The notes: a model not told the origin generated them from the sequence alone. A DNA stretch of 64,000 nucleotides from Lepidodermella squamata (GCA_047495785.1 JBLDXI010000020.1:2232001-2296000), one strand, 5' to 3'; shown: positions 34,883-47,789, counted from the first letter of the stretch. Translations and numbers: made by a program.

Positions 34883-36920
34883 TTCATCCGCGAGATTTGT
34901 CAACTCCCTAAAAAAACACAAAAAATTGGAATATAAATTGTGATGGTTTTTCGTCCAAGTCTGCGATGAGTTCACAGTGTCTTAATTTGCGATGACAAGA
35001 CGGATGATGGTGAACATCTGCGTAAAGTGTATAATATAGGCATCTATTAGGAATAATAATTGCGCGATGGTCATGTTCGATTTTTTTTTTCTTCTTGACG
35101 GTGCGCGCCGTTGAAATTTGACGCCCTAGGTACGAACCTATAAGATATGACTTGCTTGTATTATAGCCTTTTTTCGCGCTTCGCTCGTCTAGTAGCCGTC
35201 TCTGGTGAACGTGACGCTCGGTGCATGAATCGTACCAGGCTTGTTGAAGACGAAAAATCTCGCTTTTCCTGTTGCGAATTCTGAAACGTGTATTACTCAC
35301 TCTAATTATTATCACCTGCCCAAAACGCGTAGAGAAGTTGCTGGAAAATCGATCGTGTTATCAAAGCTTTTTCAATTCCAATGAAACGAGAGAGCGCGTC
35401 GTCGAGGCATTCAGCATATCCTGCCAGCTTGTGGGCATATGAATAAATTCCACTTCCTTGAGTATATTTCAGATGTTCACATTTGGACGCCGTGGGCTAA
35501 TCATGCAAAACTATAAAAGCTTGGAAATAACCTAATTTCATTGTCTAACGTCAATAGGCTGGACACTGAGTCATGTTTTTGTGCGATAAATGATGTCTGG
35601 GAATAAAATGCCAGCTAACGAATAAAATCGAGGCATCCCTTTGTCATTATCTCGCACTTCAAAAACACGTCAGTTGGGCAGACGACAATACCGCAAAAAC
35701 TAAATTGCCTGATACAAAATGTTCCCGGTTCTTTGCGATTTCAGGTTTTTCGTTTGTTGATGGATACTGAAGAGCTCCCTGAACCTGGGATTTTTCATTA
35801 GGGTGCGCACTCTAAATTAGGGGTTCCAGCACTAAATTTGAGACTCCATAGCACTAGATTTCCCGAAAATATGTTTTTTCGAGTTTCAAAGTTTTCTCTG
35901 GAATCTCAATTTGTTTGTTATCAAGCCTAACCAATAGATCTTCATATTATGCGTATTTTGCAACTATAAGCAGTCAGTTTATATTTCAGCTTGCAGAGAC
36001 GATATCGAATCCAAGTATCGATTTTACAAATCAGTGATTTTTCCGATATCAGCCGTCGTGGAACCCCACATCGATAGTTTTCCTACGTAGCTTAGGGCGC
36101 CAGGTAGCTAAAATAAAAAATCCTAGGTTCAGGGAATTTCGATCGCAACCCGAGAAAACGCCGAATTCGCAAAGAATATGAAAAATTTCGGGCCAGGGCG
36201 CTTAAATTTAGAGCATACCTTTATATCATATCGCCAATCGTCTGTTATCTGTTCTTTGAGGTATTTGAAAGTTAGCTTCAAGTCCGACTTTAGAATGGTG
36301 CCGATTAGTTTGAGATCATTCCAAAGCGGTGAAAGCAATTCCGAAGGGCGAACAAAATTGCTCTTCAAAAACGTCCACTTTAGCCTCAATTTACCTGGAA
36401 TTGTGCCATTTAAAGTTATCCCCTCCACCTGGACAATTGATAGCTTTACGTTACCTTCCTTTTCATGTACAAATTTTGCCAAGATTCCGCTTGGGTGAGG
36501 AGATTCCCGGAGATTCCCCCAGGTGCAGAGGGGTGATTTTGGCTTTCTGGAACTTCTGATTCCAAAGATCACCAATCGATACTAGATTCGAATTCGGAAG
36601 ACCAAAATCGATAGTCTGTAGTCCCTTAGGTGACGAGTGATTTCCTAAGTTTTGTCTTCAAAAATGATGAAAATTCTCCAAAAAAGACCGAAGAAGCTAT
36701 GCCTCAACGAGGCTTTTCGGGTACGCCAATTCGACAACAAGCACAGTTTATTTAATTCCAGTGTCACTTTTTAGGTTTTTCCAACGAGTTGAGGATGGAA
36801 AGAAAGTAGAGTTTCGGGTTTTAGCACAAAAATAAGCCGGATAATTTACTCCAAATAATATTGAAAATAGTAGGCACAACAAATGAGTTAGAACCCTACT
36901 TCAATTGTGTATCGTCCTTA
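34883..36920. other. Region between the two receptor cyclases
   Basis: About 2 kb with no convincing gene. 35816-36062 is a dispersed repeat copy related to 29690-29960, with AAGTATCGATTTTAC and AAATCAGTGATTTTTCCGAT. A minus-strand open frame at 36129-36575 (148 codons) has no recognisable domain and I do not call it. The region should hold the 3' end of cyclase 2 and the promoter of cyclase 1. Confidence 0.5.
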
Positions 36921-39900
36921 TTATTTGAACTCGTGTTCTTCGATTGAAGCAGCGAGTCGCAGATCCGGCATCGGCTTGTTGAACCCATCCTTTCCCAACA
37001 AATAATATGTCAGCACCTGACCTTTACCCTTCATCGACACCATCCCACGTTCAGTCAGATGATAACCACCCAAAATATCCAGGATTCGTTTACTCTCAGG
37101 ACTGACGTGAATTCGAAGCGCCAGGCAGCTACTCTCCATACGACTTGCGTAGTTGACAGTATCGCCGAATAAGCAGTATCGAGGCATTTTCAGTCCGATA
37201 ATGCCGGCAACAACCGGGCCGGAATGAACACCGCATCGAAGCTGCAGCTGCATGCCAGGTCGATGGCGGATTCGGAAAGTCGCGGCGCAACTCATGATGT
37301 CCAGGGCCATGGTTGCGATTTCACCAGCGTGACGGTTATGACTACGCTTGGGTAAACCGGAGGCTACCATGTACGAGTCGCCGATAGTTTCGACCTTGTA
37401 AACGTCGTAGCCATCGATTATCGTATCGAAAGCGCTAAATTTATAAAATCACAATTTATTTTAATTTTTCTAAAATTTAAAATTGTCAGCATTTTCAAGT
37501 CGAAATTTAAATTTAAAATTTAAAATTAAATTTTTTAAATAAATAAATTTGAAAATTAAATTCTTAAATTTTTTTGAAAAATTTGAAAAATTTAAAAAAT
37601 TAAGGTCCCTACTTACGTGTACATGTCGTTGAGAAATTCGACAATATCGATAGGTGCCGAAGCCGATGCCATTTTAGTGAAACCAACAACGTCCAAAAAG
37701 CTGACAGTGACAGATTCGTAGGACTCGGGATTGACACTTCGGCCGTTTTTCAGTTCTTCCAGTACGGATTTAGGCAGCATTTTTGACAGTAATTCCTCCG
37801 ATCGTTTCTTCTCCTCATTCAACTGTGACGTTCTTTGAGCCACCATTTGCTCGAGGGATGACGCGTAAAGCTCCATAGTTTGAACCATGCAGTCGACTAA
37901 ATTTGTGTCCCTTTAAAAAAATTGTTGAATTTTTGCGAATTTTTTTAAAATGAAACTAACTTTCCATTATTGATTTTTCGAAGCATGGTAACTATCGCGG
38001 AAGCATCCGGGCGAAACGCTGCCACCTCATCGATACACATTCGGGACAGTTCAACCAGGTCATTAAGGTCAGGGGCACATACAATTTGGGGCCGGAAAGG
38101 TGGATAAACCCCCTCGGCAACTCTGCGCAGAATCACTGAAAAATCGGGGAATTTTTTTTGAAAAAAACTGAAAAATTCAAATAAACCATTAAGTGGCAAG
38201 TTGTAGGACTGAAATGCCTTTTTTCTCGTGATGATTTCGCACAAAATAATTCCGAACGAGTAGATGTCGGATTTCTTACACCCGCGCGCCGGTGGGTCGG
38301 AGAGGCGCAGAAGTTCGGGCGCTGTAGTCACCTTAAAATCAAACTTGGCAATTGCGCTGTCTACATTTTCCGGATTTTCGGGCGTCGCGCTGTCGCTTTC
38401 AGCCACGTCATCTTCAGCCTCTTGCAACGTGATGTTGTATTGAGGTAGAGCGGGTGTTGGCGACAAAACAGCCGGTTCGAACCCGTAGCCGCTTTTTTCG
38501 AACCTCGGAAGCGGTAAATTTGCGATTCGGCAGAACCAACGTGAATCGACCATAATATCATCGGCCGATAATCGACCATGTGATCCGACGCTTGATGTGT
38601 GGAGAAACGCCAACCCAGCAGCGATGTCACAGGCAAATGACAGTTTGAAGGTTCGATCGAGCTGAACCTTCCGTTCGAACAAAACCTAGGAGTAAATTTG
38701 ATAAGTCTTTATTTTTTAAACATTGTGAAAAATAAAAAAATTGGATTTTCTAAAATTAAAATTTGAATTTTTAAAGGCAGACCGTCATAACAGCAAATAC
38801 CCAAAACAGCAGACGCGACAAAACAGCAAATTTTTCAGCGAGCGACATAACAGCAGAAACACGATGCATCTTTTACATAGCAAGTTTTCGCTGTTTTGTC
38901 GCGAAATAAAAAATTTGCTGTTTTGTCGCATTCGCTGTTTCGCGAAGTTGCTGTTTTGTCGCCGTACCTTTTTGAAGTGAATATTCAAATTTTTAAATTA
39001 AAAAAATTATAATTTGCCTGTGCCAATGTGCCTTTCGAACAATACGGCTGTATGGTGCAAATTCGATTTTTGTCATTCGTGACAGCAATTAGCGGGTTGA
39101 TATTGACGTGAAGTAGGTCATGAGCTTCGATGAGTTCTTGCAGCACAGCGTCATCGATTGCGCAGTCGATTTTGCGCAGTTGTTTGACGTAGACTTTTTC
39201 GGAGCGGAAAAAAGCGGCAGCAAGTCGCGTTTCGAAAACGTCGCCAAACGCACCGCCGATGCCTGTTACTAGAACATTTTAATTCAGTTGAAATGTTGAG
39301 ATTCGAACGAGTCGATAAAGATTGAGCTTGGAATTGAGTGGCTTAATCTCTTGAATGTAGGGTTCTAGGATTTTTCAAAAATAATTTGAAATTTTTTTAA
39401 ATATGGTTTTCGATTCTTTTACGTCTTCCCCCAAGTCTCTAATGTTTAGACCAATAGACCTCAATATTACGCTATAAGCTAACGAGCCGATATCGATTCC
39501 AAGTATCGATTTTAAAAATAAGTGATTTTTCCGATATCGGCAATTTGAGAAGCTAATATTGAGAATAATTGTACCTATAGCTGAAGTAGGGTAAATAGAT
39601 CGCAAAATTCATGGAATTGAAAAAAACCGAAATTTCATAAATGGGAAAATTGCAGAGAGGTATAACCACAATTGAATGATAGTGAATTGAATGTGATTTG
39701 GGAATTACCTGATGTAGCAGCTTGAGAGTTCGAATCCCCATTCGGGTGAACTTGATGATGGCCAGCGCTCGAAGATCTACCAAGAGGAGTCGCTCGATCG
39801 GCTATCTTCGGAGTATTCGCGGGTTTCCCGTTTTCATTCGCGTGATTATGTCCCAAATACTGATTTTCATCCTCCTCAAAAAAATTCAACTCGTTGTACC

Positions 39901-41666
39901 TAGAATATTTTTTTTAACAATTTCCAGAATTTTGTTTCTTGAAAATACCTTGCGATAACTTGGTCTTTAATCGTTTGCTGCCGCTGGCCTTTTTGGCGGA
40001 AATGCCGGATGACAACAGTTAGGATTAGTACCAAGAGGATACTGCCGGCGGATCCAGCTCCAGATGCGATTCCAATCATTCGCTTGTCAACCGGCGCCGG
40101 TCGAATGCAGACGCCATTAACCGACTCGCAAATATTTTCCCGAGGCGGCGCCCATTTCGACCCAGGCCAAAGCGGTTGATTTACGGTTTCGACGACCATA
40201 TGACTGAACGAGAGATTTCTCGGAATCCCACGCGATGTTCGAAATTCGAAGACCTTCGGAGCTTTGTAGACCTGCTCAGAGCTGGACCATTTGAGGTTTA
40301 GAACTTCAAAATTGTTGGTACGTCGATCGCATGATTCATCGAAACTGATGGTATGATCAATGTCCAAGACTGGAAAAAAATTATTAAAAAATTATTTTTA
40401 CGAAAAATTTGGGACTAACATTGATAAGTCCTATTACAAAACATCCTATGTAGGAATCTCAGTTGGCCATATGGGTTGTGTTGGACAGCAGCAGATACGA
40501 GGCGAATTTCTTCGTAAATCATAGTCCTCAAATTCCGATCAAACGGATTGAGAGCCCGGAATAGATCACCCTGAACATTCGGTAGACCCTGTTTACGGCG
40601 GAAAATCATCAATCCATCTAATGTAGGATCGCCCAAATTGTCGGTGGCATAGTCGAAGAGTTGGCTCGGCATTCTTAGAGCAGCAGCGCTCCATTCAACC
40701 AAGAAATAGGCCTTGCCATTGTGAATTATGCTGTCGTCAACCTGGCCGATTTGCCAGATGATTTCAGCCAAATCTTCATCTTCGTCCAATATCAAGAAAA
40801 ACGCCGTTATATCGCGGCCTAGCAGCGACTTGACCACATCCCATTGCATCGAATATCGTTGAATTAATTTCGTTGAATAAAACAATTTTATCAAAGAAAT
40901 TGAGAATAAAGTCGAATCGTCGTCTTCGAAATCGGTGTTGGTTAAATTCGCCCGAATCGCTCGATTTTTAGCGGCTACAACGCGCTGAACTGACTCGTTA
41001 ACAGCGGAGAAAAACGTACTCGCCCCATAAATTTGGGGTGAAATTAAAAATCCAAAGTGATACCAGTTGTACTTCTCGCTGAGGGCTAGGATGAAATTAG
41101 CCATTTCCTCCGGATTTATTACGTTAAAAACGACGTTGTTGTTCTTTAACGATTGCTGCCTTGTAGTTCCGTGATCTCTCCAGCAACAGTTTGTAATGGC
41201 GCTGATACTTGGAACCTCGTTCGCCAGCTCACGGAACTCGTCACAGTCCATTGGCCCACGGGTCGAGCAGTTCGTAGCTTCGATGACGACTTTCGTGCCT
41301 ATACTCAGGCTGGTTTCGCCCGGGAATAATTTGTAAAAATCACTGAAGGTCAAATAGATGGGTTCAACTGAGATCGAACTGTCATTTGACGTCCAACGAA
41401 GCACTCGGTTCGTGTTCTGCTCAATGACCCGTGTCGAATTTCGATTTGTAGCAAAACTGGCGAGCGATACTACGGCATTTGCCTTGAAGGTAAATCCGAA
41501 ATTTTTCAATTTTTTCAAAATTTTAAAATCAAACCGTTGTCTCGTTTAGAGAAAAATCAAGGTCGGTCTTTGTTAGTTGATCTACAACAATTGCGACCTT
41601 TATCGAAGCACTTTGCCCGCGATAAGCGAGGAACAATAAAATAGGTAAAAATATACAGGCTTTCAT
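36921..41666 (-). CDS. Receptor guanylyl cyclase 2, catalytically intact
   Basis: Nine exons (41535-41666, 40420-41482, 39949-40369, 39709-39899, 39018-39268, 38187-38685, 37961-38135, 37617-37910, 36921-37434) give 1179 residues. It has a signal peptide ([16 protein letters not shown]), a ligand-binding ectodomain with TNCCWRDHG matching the CC motif of cyclase 1, a single helix ([21 protein letters not shown]), a pseudokinase ([40 protein letters not shown]), a linker helix and a cyclase domain. The cyclase has [18 protein letters not shown] and [16 protein letters not shown], so metal, base and transition-state residues (Asn1103, Arg1107) are all present. It should make cGMP at the plasma membrane as a homodimer, or pair with its paralogue. 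Exon 5 ends at a GC donor (CAG-GCAAAT). The next intron carries the ACAGC repeat element. Confidence 0.92.
38778..38968. repeat. Short palindromic MITE 'A', uninterrupted copy
   Basis: Within intron 38686-39017 of cyclase 2 lies about 190 bp built from many CTGTTTTGTCG / CGACAAAACAG units in both orientations, starting ACCGTCATAACAGCAAATAC and ending TTGCTGTTTTGTCGCCGTAC. The same sequence occurs at 50285-50650 in reverse orientation, interrupted by another element. It thus serves as the empty-site reference for that nested insertion. Confidence 0.8.
39390..39555. repeat. GATATCGG-family repeat in cyclase 2 intron
   Basis: Part of intron 39269-39708 matches the dispersed family at 29.9 and 36.0 kb: CGATTCCAAGTATCGATTTT, then AAGTGATTTTTCCGATATCG. 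It is non-coding. Confidence 0.6.
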
Positions 41667-43098
41667 TCGATTGTAACCTTTCTAATGCTAGTTTCGGCTC
41701 TTTAATTAGTTTTTTTCAACGTTAAAAACTGCGATAACGCGTTCTCGTCAGACAACTCCTCTCCACCATCGATTAAGGTGTCCAATTTCAGGGATATCCT
41801 GGCTTCAACTTGTCGCTTCTTCAAAGGCAGCTCTATTCTTCAGCAAATCATCATCGATATTTTTTGTCAATTCACGGGGGAATGATGTGTATTAAAATAA
41901 CACTCAGGTGCAAAAGTTTTTGCGCTTAATTGATATTGATTTTTTTATTCAAAATTTTGCAATCGATAATCCACCCATGCGAGACATTTGCCACATAAAA
42001 AAACAGAATCTGGTGATTTAGCCTGTTTACAGCTAATTTGATTAGTCCTTAGCACTTTAAAATCGATGAAATTCCTATCAAATTTGTTTTTTTTTTGAAT
42101 AAAATGATAAGTTTCCGCCGGCGTAGTTGTTTTCAGGACGCAGTCATTCGAAACATATCCTCGAAATTATAATGTAATTTTATGAGATTTTGGCAACCTC
42201 ATGTGCCATCTCAACAACAGATCACTGCCTTATCTGACATAAATTATTCCCAGTCCAGTGGAGCCGGCCATGACCCTGGATGCATATAAGAAAAAATCTG
42301 TACACACATAAATCCAAAATAAAATTTTCAAATAATTTTTTATCGTTCTACTAAAATGCATCATTTTTGCGGTAAAAAATTGCGGAAGTGGGCGTGTTTC
42401 TTTGGAAACGTATTTTGCAATAGTAGCCAGCAGAAAATGGCGAATTTTCAGCTCTTTTATAATAGTAAACACAATTTGATCGCGCCGCAATGTCGCAATG
42501 AAAGCCGAGAATTATTTTGTTCACGTTTTTCGCGAGATTTTTACAAATGACTGCTATATAAACTATATTTTGTTATATTGCAGCTAGCCGCAATCGATAT
42601 GCTAATCACACCACAAGCCATGAGCTGATCCATTACGCCCGTGCTTCGTCTCTATATATCTTTATTCGGCTTCTAATTTGAATAATAAGAGAGGAAGACC
42701 CTCTACAAAAAAATACAACAAAAAAGCGCTGTGTTTTTATGCGCAGATAACAATCTGCGCGTAAAAATTTTCATGGGGCCGCATCATTATTAATCTTATC
42801 GTATATATAAATGATTCGATGATTCGGTAATTTTTTTGCTCTGAAGCGAATGGGTTTTTTTTTACATTGAGAGGCAGCTCATTTTTATTCACCTTTTATT
42901 TACTTTTTATCAATTGAGGTGATAAATGCGTAGTTTTTTCCTGGGACTGTTTACTTTCTACTTTTTTCTGTATCACGGTAATTATCAATTGGCGTTAAAA
43001 AATGATCATGGAAGCGTGAAAATGTATTATTACATTATACTATTATTTATAGATTATATATCTATATGGCTTTGATAGCTTAGAGTATTTCTTAATCG
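41667..43098. other. Intergenic region between divergent genes
   Basis: No exons recognised. It separates the minus-strand cyclase 2 start from the plus-strand gene at 43099, so both promoters probably lie here. Homopolymer T runs and AT-rich tracts are common, but I cannot name a regulatory site. Confidence 0.4.
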
Positions 43099-45512
43099 AT
43101 GCTACTTTCGAACAGCAATCAGCAACAATCACCAGCTGCTACTACGTCTAAGCTTATTAAGCCGATTGTAGCAAAAGGTTTCAACCCCCTCAACCCCTCA
43201 GCTACTAGGCTGAATAACAACACTGATAACTCACCGCCTAGTTTCGAACAAATCGCTGCTGATGTTAACGCGCCTATGGCTAGTCGGCGAAATAACAATA
43301 ATAACGGCGCACCACCGCCACCACCACCGCCGAATAAGCGCGAATCAGCAACGGCTAATAATCATCGCCCAGGTAAAAAGCGCGCGCAAGTCGAATTTTT
43401 TTAAGGCGCATTATATAAAGCGCTTAAATAAGCATTTGGTATAGAAGCTTTTGTTTACGCAATACTAGGTATTAATCAGCGCAACTGTTGCGCTTTATTT
43501 TGAAATGTAGCCAAAATCCTTAGTTCGAACACCTTATATAATAGTAATGAAGCAATGTTTGGATATATCAGAATTTTTCTCCGAGATCGAAATTATCCCC
43601 AGGTTTTATCTGAGCATAATATTCTCAAAGCAATACTTTTAAGGTGCAATCGTTCATATTTTGCTGGAATTTACAGTTTTTTTCTATTTTTTTTCATTTA
43701 ATTCGAACTGGAAACGTAAAGAAAATGTCTCCGGACTAGTTTTCGGTTTTTAAAAACAAAAAACGGGGTCCCGAAAACTTGGCTAATTTTTTCCGCTTGA
43801 AAAATTTATTGGTGAAGTGCGAGGGCCCTAAAATCAAAGGGATATAGTGAATTCAGTACCAAACATCCAAGCTTTTGTCCAATCAGTTCCAAGTCCCCAA
43901 TTTTAAGACCCAGCCTCTAATCCTAACCTTGGAGCTTTGGAAAAACTAGAAAATTGACTTGAAGCTAACCCTAACCTTAACCCTGAACCCTAACTAAGCC
44001 CTGACCCGAACCCGAACCCTAATCCCCAACGCTTATCCCTGACTCCTAATCATCGTTTTGTTGAAAAACACAATTTTATAAAAAAAAATATGAATGAAAG
44101 GTGATTTTATCATAAATAGATATGTCTGAAAGAACACTTTTCGTATTTTCAACGCCTATGAAAAATCTAGAATTACTATATAAATTCCGTTAATGCCTGG
44201 GGCCATTATAGTAAAACGTCGGTTAAAGCTTTTGATCCTCATATAAATGCTTCAATTGACGTATCTCACTCCTGATGTAGTGGTTGAATTTGTCAGCTTT
44301 CAGCTTTCATTGCGAGCCTTTTTTACTAATGAAATTCAAAATTGAACTGATTTTTCCGGAAGAGGTAAGAATTTTAATCAGCGACGGTCTCTCTGATACC
44401 GCAGCCTGTTTTCATAGTCTGAATTCATATCGCCACCCTAGAAAAAACCTTAATTTGCCACGACAAGCGTCACGCAACTTTATAAATTTGCCGGCTAATC
44501 ACGGTGTAAGTAATAGATCAAAGCAATCACATTTTAATTATTCGCCGGATTTCTGCGCATATATATAAAAAACCGCTCAGCAGGGTGTCTGCAATCGATA
44601 AATCTATGTCATAACTTCTTTTCATTTTTTTATTATTTAGAAGAAATTGTTTCTTCCGACGATATGACATTTTCTTCATCGGCATCGTCGGGCATGGACG
44701 ACGACGCCGCCGCAGCGACTGATAAGCAACAACAACAACACCGGATAGCGGGGCAAAACAACAAAAAGATGAAGAAAACATCTTCATCATTACAAAAAAC
44801 TGCAGCTAACCATCACTCGTTTCTATCTGTTGGCAATAACGCGACAACCGACGATCTAGGCAGCGCCGGCGATTATTTCGAGGACAATTTTCCGACTCTT
44901 AAACATGCCATTTCCCGGCTTTCAACCGCCGCCTCGCTCGGCTCAGATTCCGACTCGATGCGGGACGACGATTTCGACGATGAAGATCTCGAAAGTAACG
45001 ACATTTCCGCCGCGGCGGCGAATCAGCTCGATGACAATAACGAGATTAGTAAAGCGAGTCGTTGCTTAATCGATGAAATGACAAACATGCATGTCAACGC
45101 CTACGAACGGCGCATGATAATGACACCTGAACCAGCCGGCTACGGCCAGGCGAAGCGAGGCTCGTTAGTAGGTTCACTCAGCCATCGCCAGAAATGCATG
45201 TCTGTATCGAATGTGTCAACGATGGAGCAGCAAATCGCGTTCGCTGGCGAGGCGGCCTCATCACCCGTCGGATCGTTTGACCCAGGTGAATTGAGCGCGT
45301 TAATGGCGCCGCGCAAATCAGCGATAGACGTGTGTTACGGCCGCGACGATATTGGTTTGAGATCAGCGTCATGCCAGCCGGCTCTAATCGATGATTTGGA
45401 TCACCCTATTACAGCGCCAGCATCGGACGGCGCGAAATTGCCATCTCGCCCTGAACGGACTAAAGCTTACACCGCGACGCAATTATCGGTGCCTAAAATT
45501 CTATTTTCCTAG
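43099..45512 (+). CDS. Unrecognised low-complexity acidic protein, two exons
   Basis: Exons 43099-43372 and 44641-45512 join in matching phase to 381 residues. I do not recognise the family. The N-terminal exon has poly-Asn and a run of nine prolines (PPPPPPPP region near residue 77). The second exon has an acidic patch (GMDDDAAAATDKQQQQH), a Ser/Asp-rich segment (GSDSDSMRDDDFDDEDLES) and a short block free of low complexity that may be the functional part: KASRCLIDEMTNMHVNAYER, then MIMTPEP and SHRQKCMSVSNVS. There is no signal peptide and no membrane segment, so it is probably nuclear or cytosolic. The donor CCAG-GTAAAA and the acceptor TTATTTAG agree. The 1.27-kb intron is long for this window. 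Confidence 0.6.
43373..44640 (+). other. Intron of the acidic-protein gene
   Basis: The intron contains a degenerate CCCTAA-type tract at about 43955-44045 (described separately) and otherwise AT-rich sequence. No additional exon is recognised; a 94-codon open frame at 44284-44568 looks accidental. Confidence 0.5.
43955..44045. repeat. Degenerate telomere-like CCCTAA tract
   Basis: A run of AACCCTAACCTTAACCCTGA, CCCTAACTAAGCCCTGACCC and GAACCCTAATCC is recognisably built on the TTAGGG-complement unit but heavily mutated. It lies within an intron, so it is interstitial. It may be a relic of break repair or of a subtelomeric repeat. Confidence 0.55.
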
Positions 45513-46245
45513 AGGAATTAATTTAATTTAATCGTTTATTGTACTTACATCACCTCAAATAACACGATTGCCTGTGGGATATATACCTTGTTATATCGAT
45601 CCTTTTTCTTGGGCCTTAAAAACTTGGTGATAGAAGCTTTCATTCTAGATCTATTATAAGCCAAATTGCTGACTTAAGTCATGGCTGATTTTCTGAAATC
45701 GGCCCGAACTGTGCGTGACCTTCAACATTTTGCTTTTCGTTAAATTACGCACTGAATATTTTTTAAGAATACATTTATTTTTTTGCCATCTTCTGTCTCG
45801 TCTCGTTTATTCGAGCATCAATTGTTTTTTTTTTTCATTTCCCTGGGCGAAAAATGTCTTGAGTAAGGCTGAGGTTGTCCCTAACGTGGCACGCAAAATT
45901 TTTGCCTGCAAGTAAAAAAAAACAGGTGAGGGCGCGCCGCCATATGCCTATAATCCCTTGGCACTGAAGCGGGGGTCGTAACGATCGCTGAATTTTTTTT
46001 CCTAAGAAAAAAGATTAAAACACACCTTCACGTAATGAAATTCTTATATAGAGCCTAATCTTATAGGCCATGTATTCTCTTAAAATAAATTCGTCTATAG
46101 ATTCCGCAGACGGAAAAGTTGTCTCAAATATCTAATATTTTTTTCTGATTGTTAAAAAAAATGTGTACAGAAAGATAAATAAACAGTGAAGATCGATTTT
46201 GCACCTTTGGTTAAACTTTATTTTTTTTTCTATAAAAAAATTAAA
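45513..46245. other. Convergent intergenic region
   Basis: This lies between the stop of the plus-strand acidic-protein gene and the stop of the minus-strand membrane protein. No gene seen; it should hold both 3' untranslated regions. Long T runs occur near 45775-45835. Confidence 0.4.
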
Positions 46246-46749
46246 TCAATAATATCTCGGCTGGCAATACGGGCAGTAACTTGACGGGTAAGGATAGACC
46301 ATGGAAGATTGAGGGTGTTTCGGGTAATGTGGGTGACTGCCGTGGCCATGGCTGTGACCTAGCTCAGGTGAGTCGATCCTATTGTGATGAGCGTTCGATG
46401 GGCCCCAGCAGCACGTACAAGTACACGGGCCTCTCCTATCCGGCGGCCGCGTGTCTCGGCAATTACCGCACCAGCAGCATAATAAAACGCCGAGGGTTGT
46501 GAAAAATAGGACTGCCATAACACCTCCAACTGTACAAACTGCAATGAATTCAGCGCCTAAAAAATGTAACTTTAATTATTTTTTAATTTTTAAAATATTT
46601 TAAATACCCTGCCAGTAGGGCGTAGTAGTTCCGTAGTAGACACCGGTATTGACGGTTGTTGTGCCATTAACGTAATATACGACGCCGTTAATTACAGTTG
46701 AAACAAAGCCTGGTGGTACTGTCGGAGGTAAGTTAGTCGGGGTGGACAT
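46246..46749 (-). CDS. Small single-pass membrane protein, Cys/His-rich tail (1)
   Basis: Two exons (46608-46749, 46246-46556) give 150 residues. A Thr/Pro-rich N-terminus without a cleavable signal (MSTPTNLPPTVPPGF, with NGT) precedes one membrane helix (FIAVCTVGGVMAVLFFTTLG). A cysteine cluster follows directly (LLCCWCGNC, then CTCTCCWG), then a His-rich stretch (HSHGHGSHPHYPKHP) and a Tyr/Pro tail (YPYPSSYCPYCQPRYY). The layout suggests a type III membrane protein with a palmitoylated juxtamembrane region and a Pro/Tyr tail that could bind WW or SH3 domains; this is inference. No family recognised. The neighbour at 47790-48252 has the same architecture and orientation. Confidence 0.7.
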
Positions 46750-47789
46750 TTCGGTTGAATTTCCGAGAATTCCGTTCCGGAATTTCGGGAATCTCTCGGT
46801 GATAGATGCGCCGCAGCTCGGCAGAAATCAGGTACTCATATGATGTAATAAACTGTTTACATAGACATCTCAGCACTGCCTTTCAATTCAGGATTTGCGT
46901 TGCCAAGCAACTTGGATTCTTGTGAAAAGACATCGCACCGTCAAATAATGCAGTGACACATTACATGAAATAATGCTTTCAATCAAATGAGGATAAATTT
47001 GATTCAAGTCCTGATTTCGACTATCCTCAAACCTTCTCGGATCCTCGGATCTTAAGGAGGAGTCGATTATTAGCGGAAAAAGTCCATATCCGGATTCGTT
47101 ATCTATCTACTCATCACGCTCTACAATTATGTGAAAAGCTGGTTTCGAAAAATCAAAAGAGCTATGTCCACTGGGGTCATTTTTCGACTGGGCCAAGTCC
47201 ACAGCATAGAGCTAAGTCCACGCTAAAAATGAATGCATCATAAACATTATTTGCGACCATTTTTTGAAATAGCTCATATCAATATTCACAAGTGAATGAT
47301 CCGCATGGCTATAATACACTCATTAAGCGCAAATTTGCCCACTTAGTAAACGGCCTTGTCACGTTACGAATAAGCTCAAAATTTGCAAATTGGTTTATCA
47401 GGCTCCCTAATGATAAAATAAAAAATAAAAATTGAAAATCGGAGCATTAAAAATGTGGCAGCCGCAGCGAATCGAACCCGAGACGCCCGCAATAACCTAA
47501 AGTCATGTCCTTTTTACCTATTTTAACGCAAAAAGTACGAATTCTAGAAGGAAAAGGGTCGCGCCATTCGAAAGATCAGGGTCGATTATACCCCACCTGT
47601 GAATCCTTGACATTTCAAGCTGGAAATTTCGATGGTGCGAACTCAATGTTCTCGAAGTTGGAAAAATAGGTTATTTCGATTAATCTCAAGAATTCGTTTT
47701 GTGGACGACGATTTATTATTGAAATAATAATAATACATTGAAAAATATTGCGATGATGAATAATGGTTTTAATATCATTAGAAGATGAG
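46750..47789. other. Spacer between the two small membrane-protein genes
   Basis: No exon recognised. At 47460-47490 the minus strand reads CGGGTTCGATTCGCTG, like the B box of a tRNA, but I find no matching A box or cloverleaf, so no tRNA gene is called. Confidence 0.45.

Noticed and set aside
34908-35315. 135-codon minus-strand frame upstream of cyclase 1
   Set aside because: It overlaps the predicted 5' leader, has biased composition and no motif, and is not needed for any exon join.
36129-36575. 148-codon minus-strand open frame between the two cyclases
   Set aside because: No recognisable domain, no splice-linked partner and an equally long opposing frame on the plus strand (36178-36498); probably chance, though a single-exon gene cannot be excluded.
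47455-47490. tRNA-like CGGGTTCGATTCGCTG on the minus strand
   Set aside because: Only a B-box-like piece; the T-stem does not pair well and no A box, anticodon arm or acceptor stem is found.
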